Assembly: GCA_040880405.1 (NCBI GenBank)
Contig: JBBDIM010000074.1
Location: 1-5,507, forward strand
Reading direction: 5' to 3'
Length of the DNA: 5,507 nt
Source: JBBDIM01 sp040880405
GTDB taxonomy: Bacteria; Planctomycetota; Planctomycetia; Pirellulales; Pirellulaceae
Of the stretch, positions 5,464-5,507 are shown in pieces (position 1 is the first letter of the stretch; every line of letters begins with the position of its first letter). The notes beneath the pieces are model-generated. The model was not told where the DNA came from. It made no database searches and saw nothing but the letters and a program-made list of their open reading frames with translations. The position numbers were made by a program, and so were the translations under genes.

Positions 5464-5488
5464 GGGAGGAGCCTTGCGGCTCCTTCCC
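5464..5488. repeat. Second type of extragenic hairpin
   Basis: GGAGCC (5468-5473) and GGCTCC (5478-5483) pair around a TTGC loop. The stem extends to ten pairs through GGGA (5464-5467) with TCCC (5485-5488), leaving one bulged T at 5484. Its sequence is unrelated to the modules just upstream. No T-run follows, so it is probably another palindromic repeat element rather than an intrinsic terminator. Bidirectional transcript-end protection is possible. Confidence 0.55.
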
Positions 5489-5507
5489 TCCCACACCACC
5501 GGGCATA

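Larger units (their letters stand above)
5233..5507. other. Non-coding repeat-rich region after the acyltransferase gene
   Basis: This right-hand end of 275 bases contains no gene I can support. About three quarters of it is taken up by the two direct repeats, the inverted module and the final hairpin. The first 32 bases after the acyltransferase stop and the last 19 bases of the window show no feature. A minus-strand open frame covers the whole stretch, but it merely translates the repeats. Confidence 0.75.

Noticed and set aside
5222..5506. Minus-strand open frame covering the right-hand repeat region
   Set aside because: The translation is just the two direct repeats read in different frames because of the one-base indel, with no conserved protein. 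It overlaps the acyltransferase stop.

Overview
The window looks like a chromosomal piece of a GC-rich Gram-negative bacterium, most plausibly a planctomycete of the Pirellula/Rhodopirellula type. This is an inference from three signs: a Ser/Thr-kinase-like protein joined by one membrane span to a TPR-like C-terminus, Kdo-pathway genes beside a probable lptC, and short palindromic repeat modules of a kind I associate with planctomycete intergenic DNA. No taxonomic marker gene is present.

Layout. On the minus strand, reading leftwards from about 1844, a sigma70-like promoter precedes kdsD (arabinose-5-phosphate isomerase, SIS plus two CBS domains). kdsC (Kdo-8-phosphate phosphatase, HAD family) follows and overlaps it by one base (TAATG). 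After 32 bases comes the start of a membrane-anchored protein cut off by the window edge, probably LptC. Together they form a Kdo synthesis and LPS export operon. A divergent intergenic region of about 430 bases holds the kdsD promoter and several small inverted or direct repeats. It leads to a plus-strand gene with a strong Shine-Dalgarno sequence.

That plus-strand gene (2164-3891) is the most unusual item. It has a bacterial Ser/Thr kinase fold, but the VAIK lysine, the HRD aspartate, the catalytic-loop asparagine and the DFG aspartate are all replaced. It should be read as a pseudokinase: a cytoplasmic pseudokinase domain, one transmembrane helix, and an extracytoplasmic helical TPR-like region with an acidic, proline-rich tail. 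A clear intrinsic terminator follows it. Next comes a separately expressed GNAT/FemAB-like (CelD/BcsL, BioF2-like) acyltransferase gene at 4075-5232.

The last 275 bases are non-coding and repetitive. A near-identical direct repeat of about 77 bp occurs twice, 112 bp apart, with a hairpin in each copy. An inverted copy of the hairpin module lies between them and carries a different but still perfectly paired stem. A further, unrelated hairpin lies near the right edge. This resembles a REP/BIME-like extragenic palindrome cluster.
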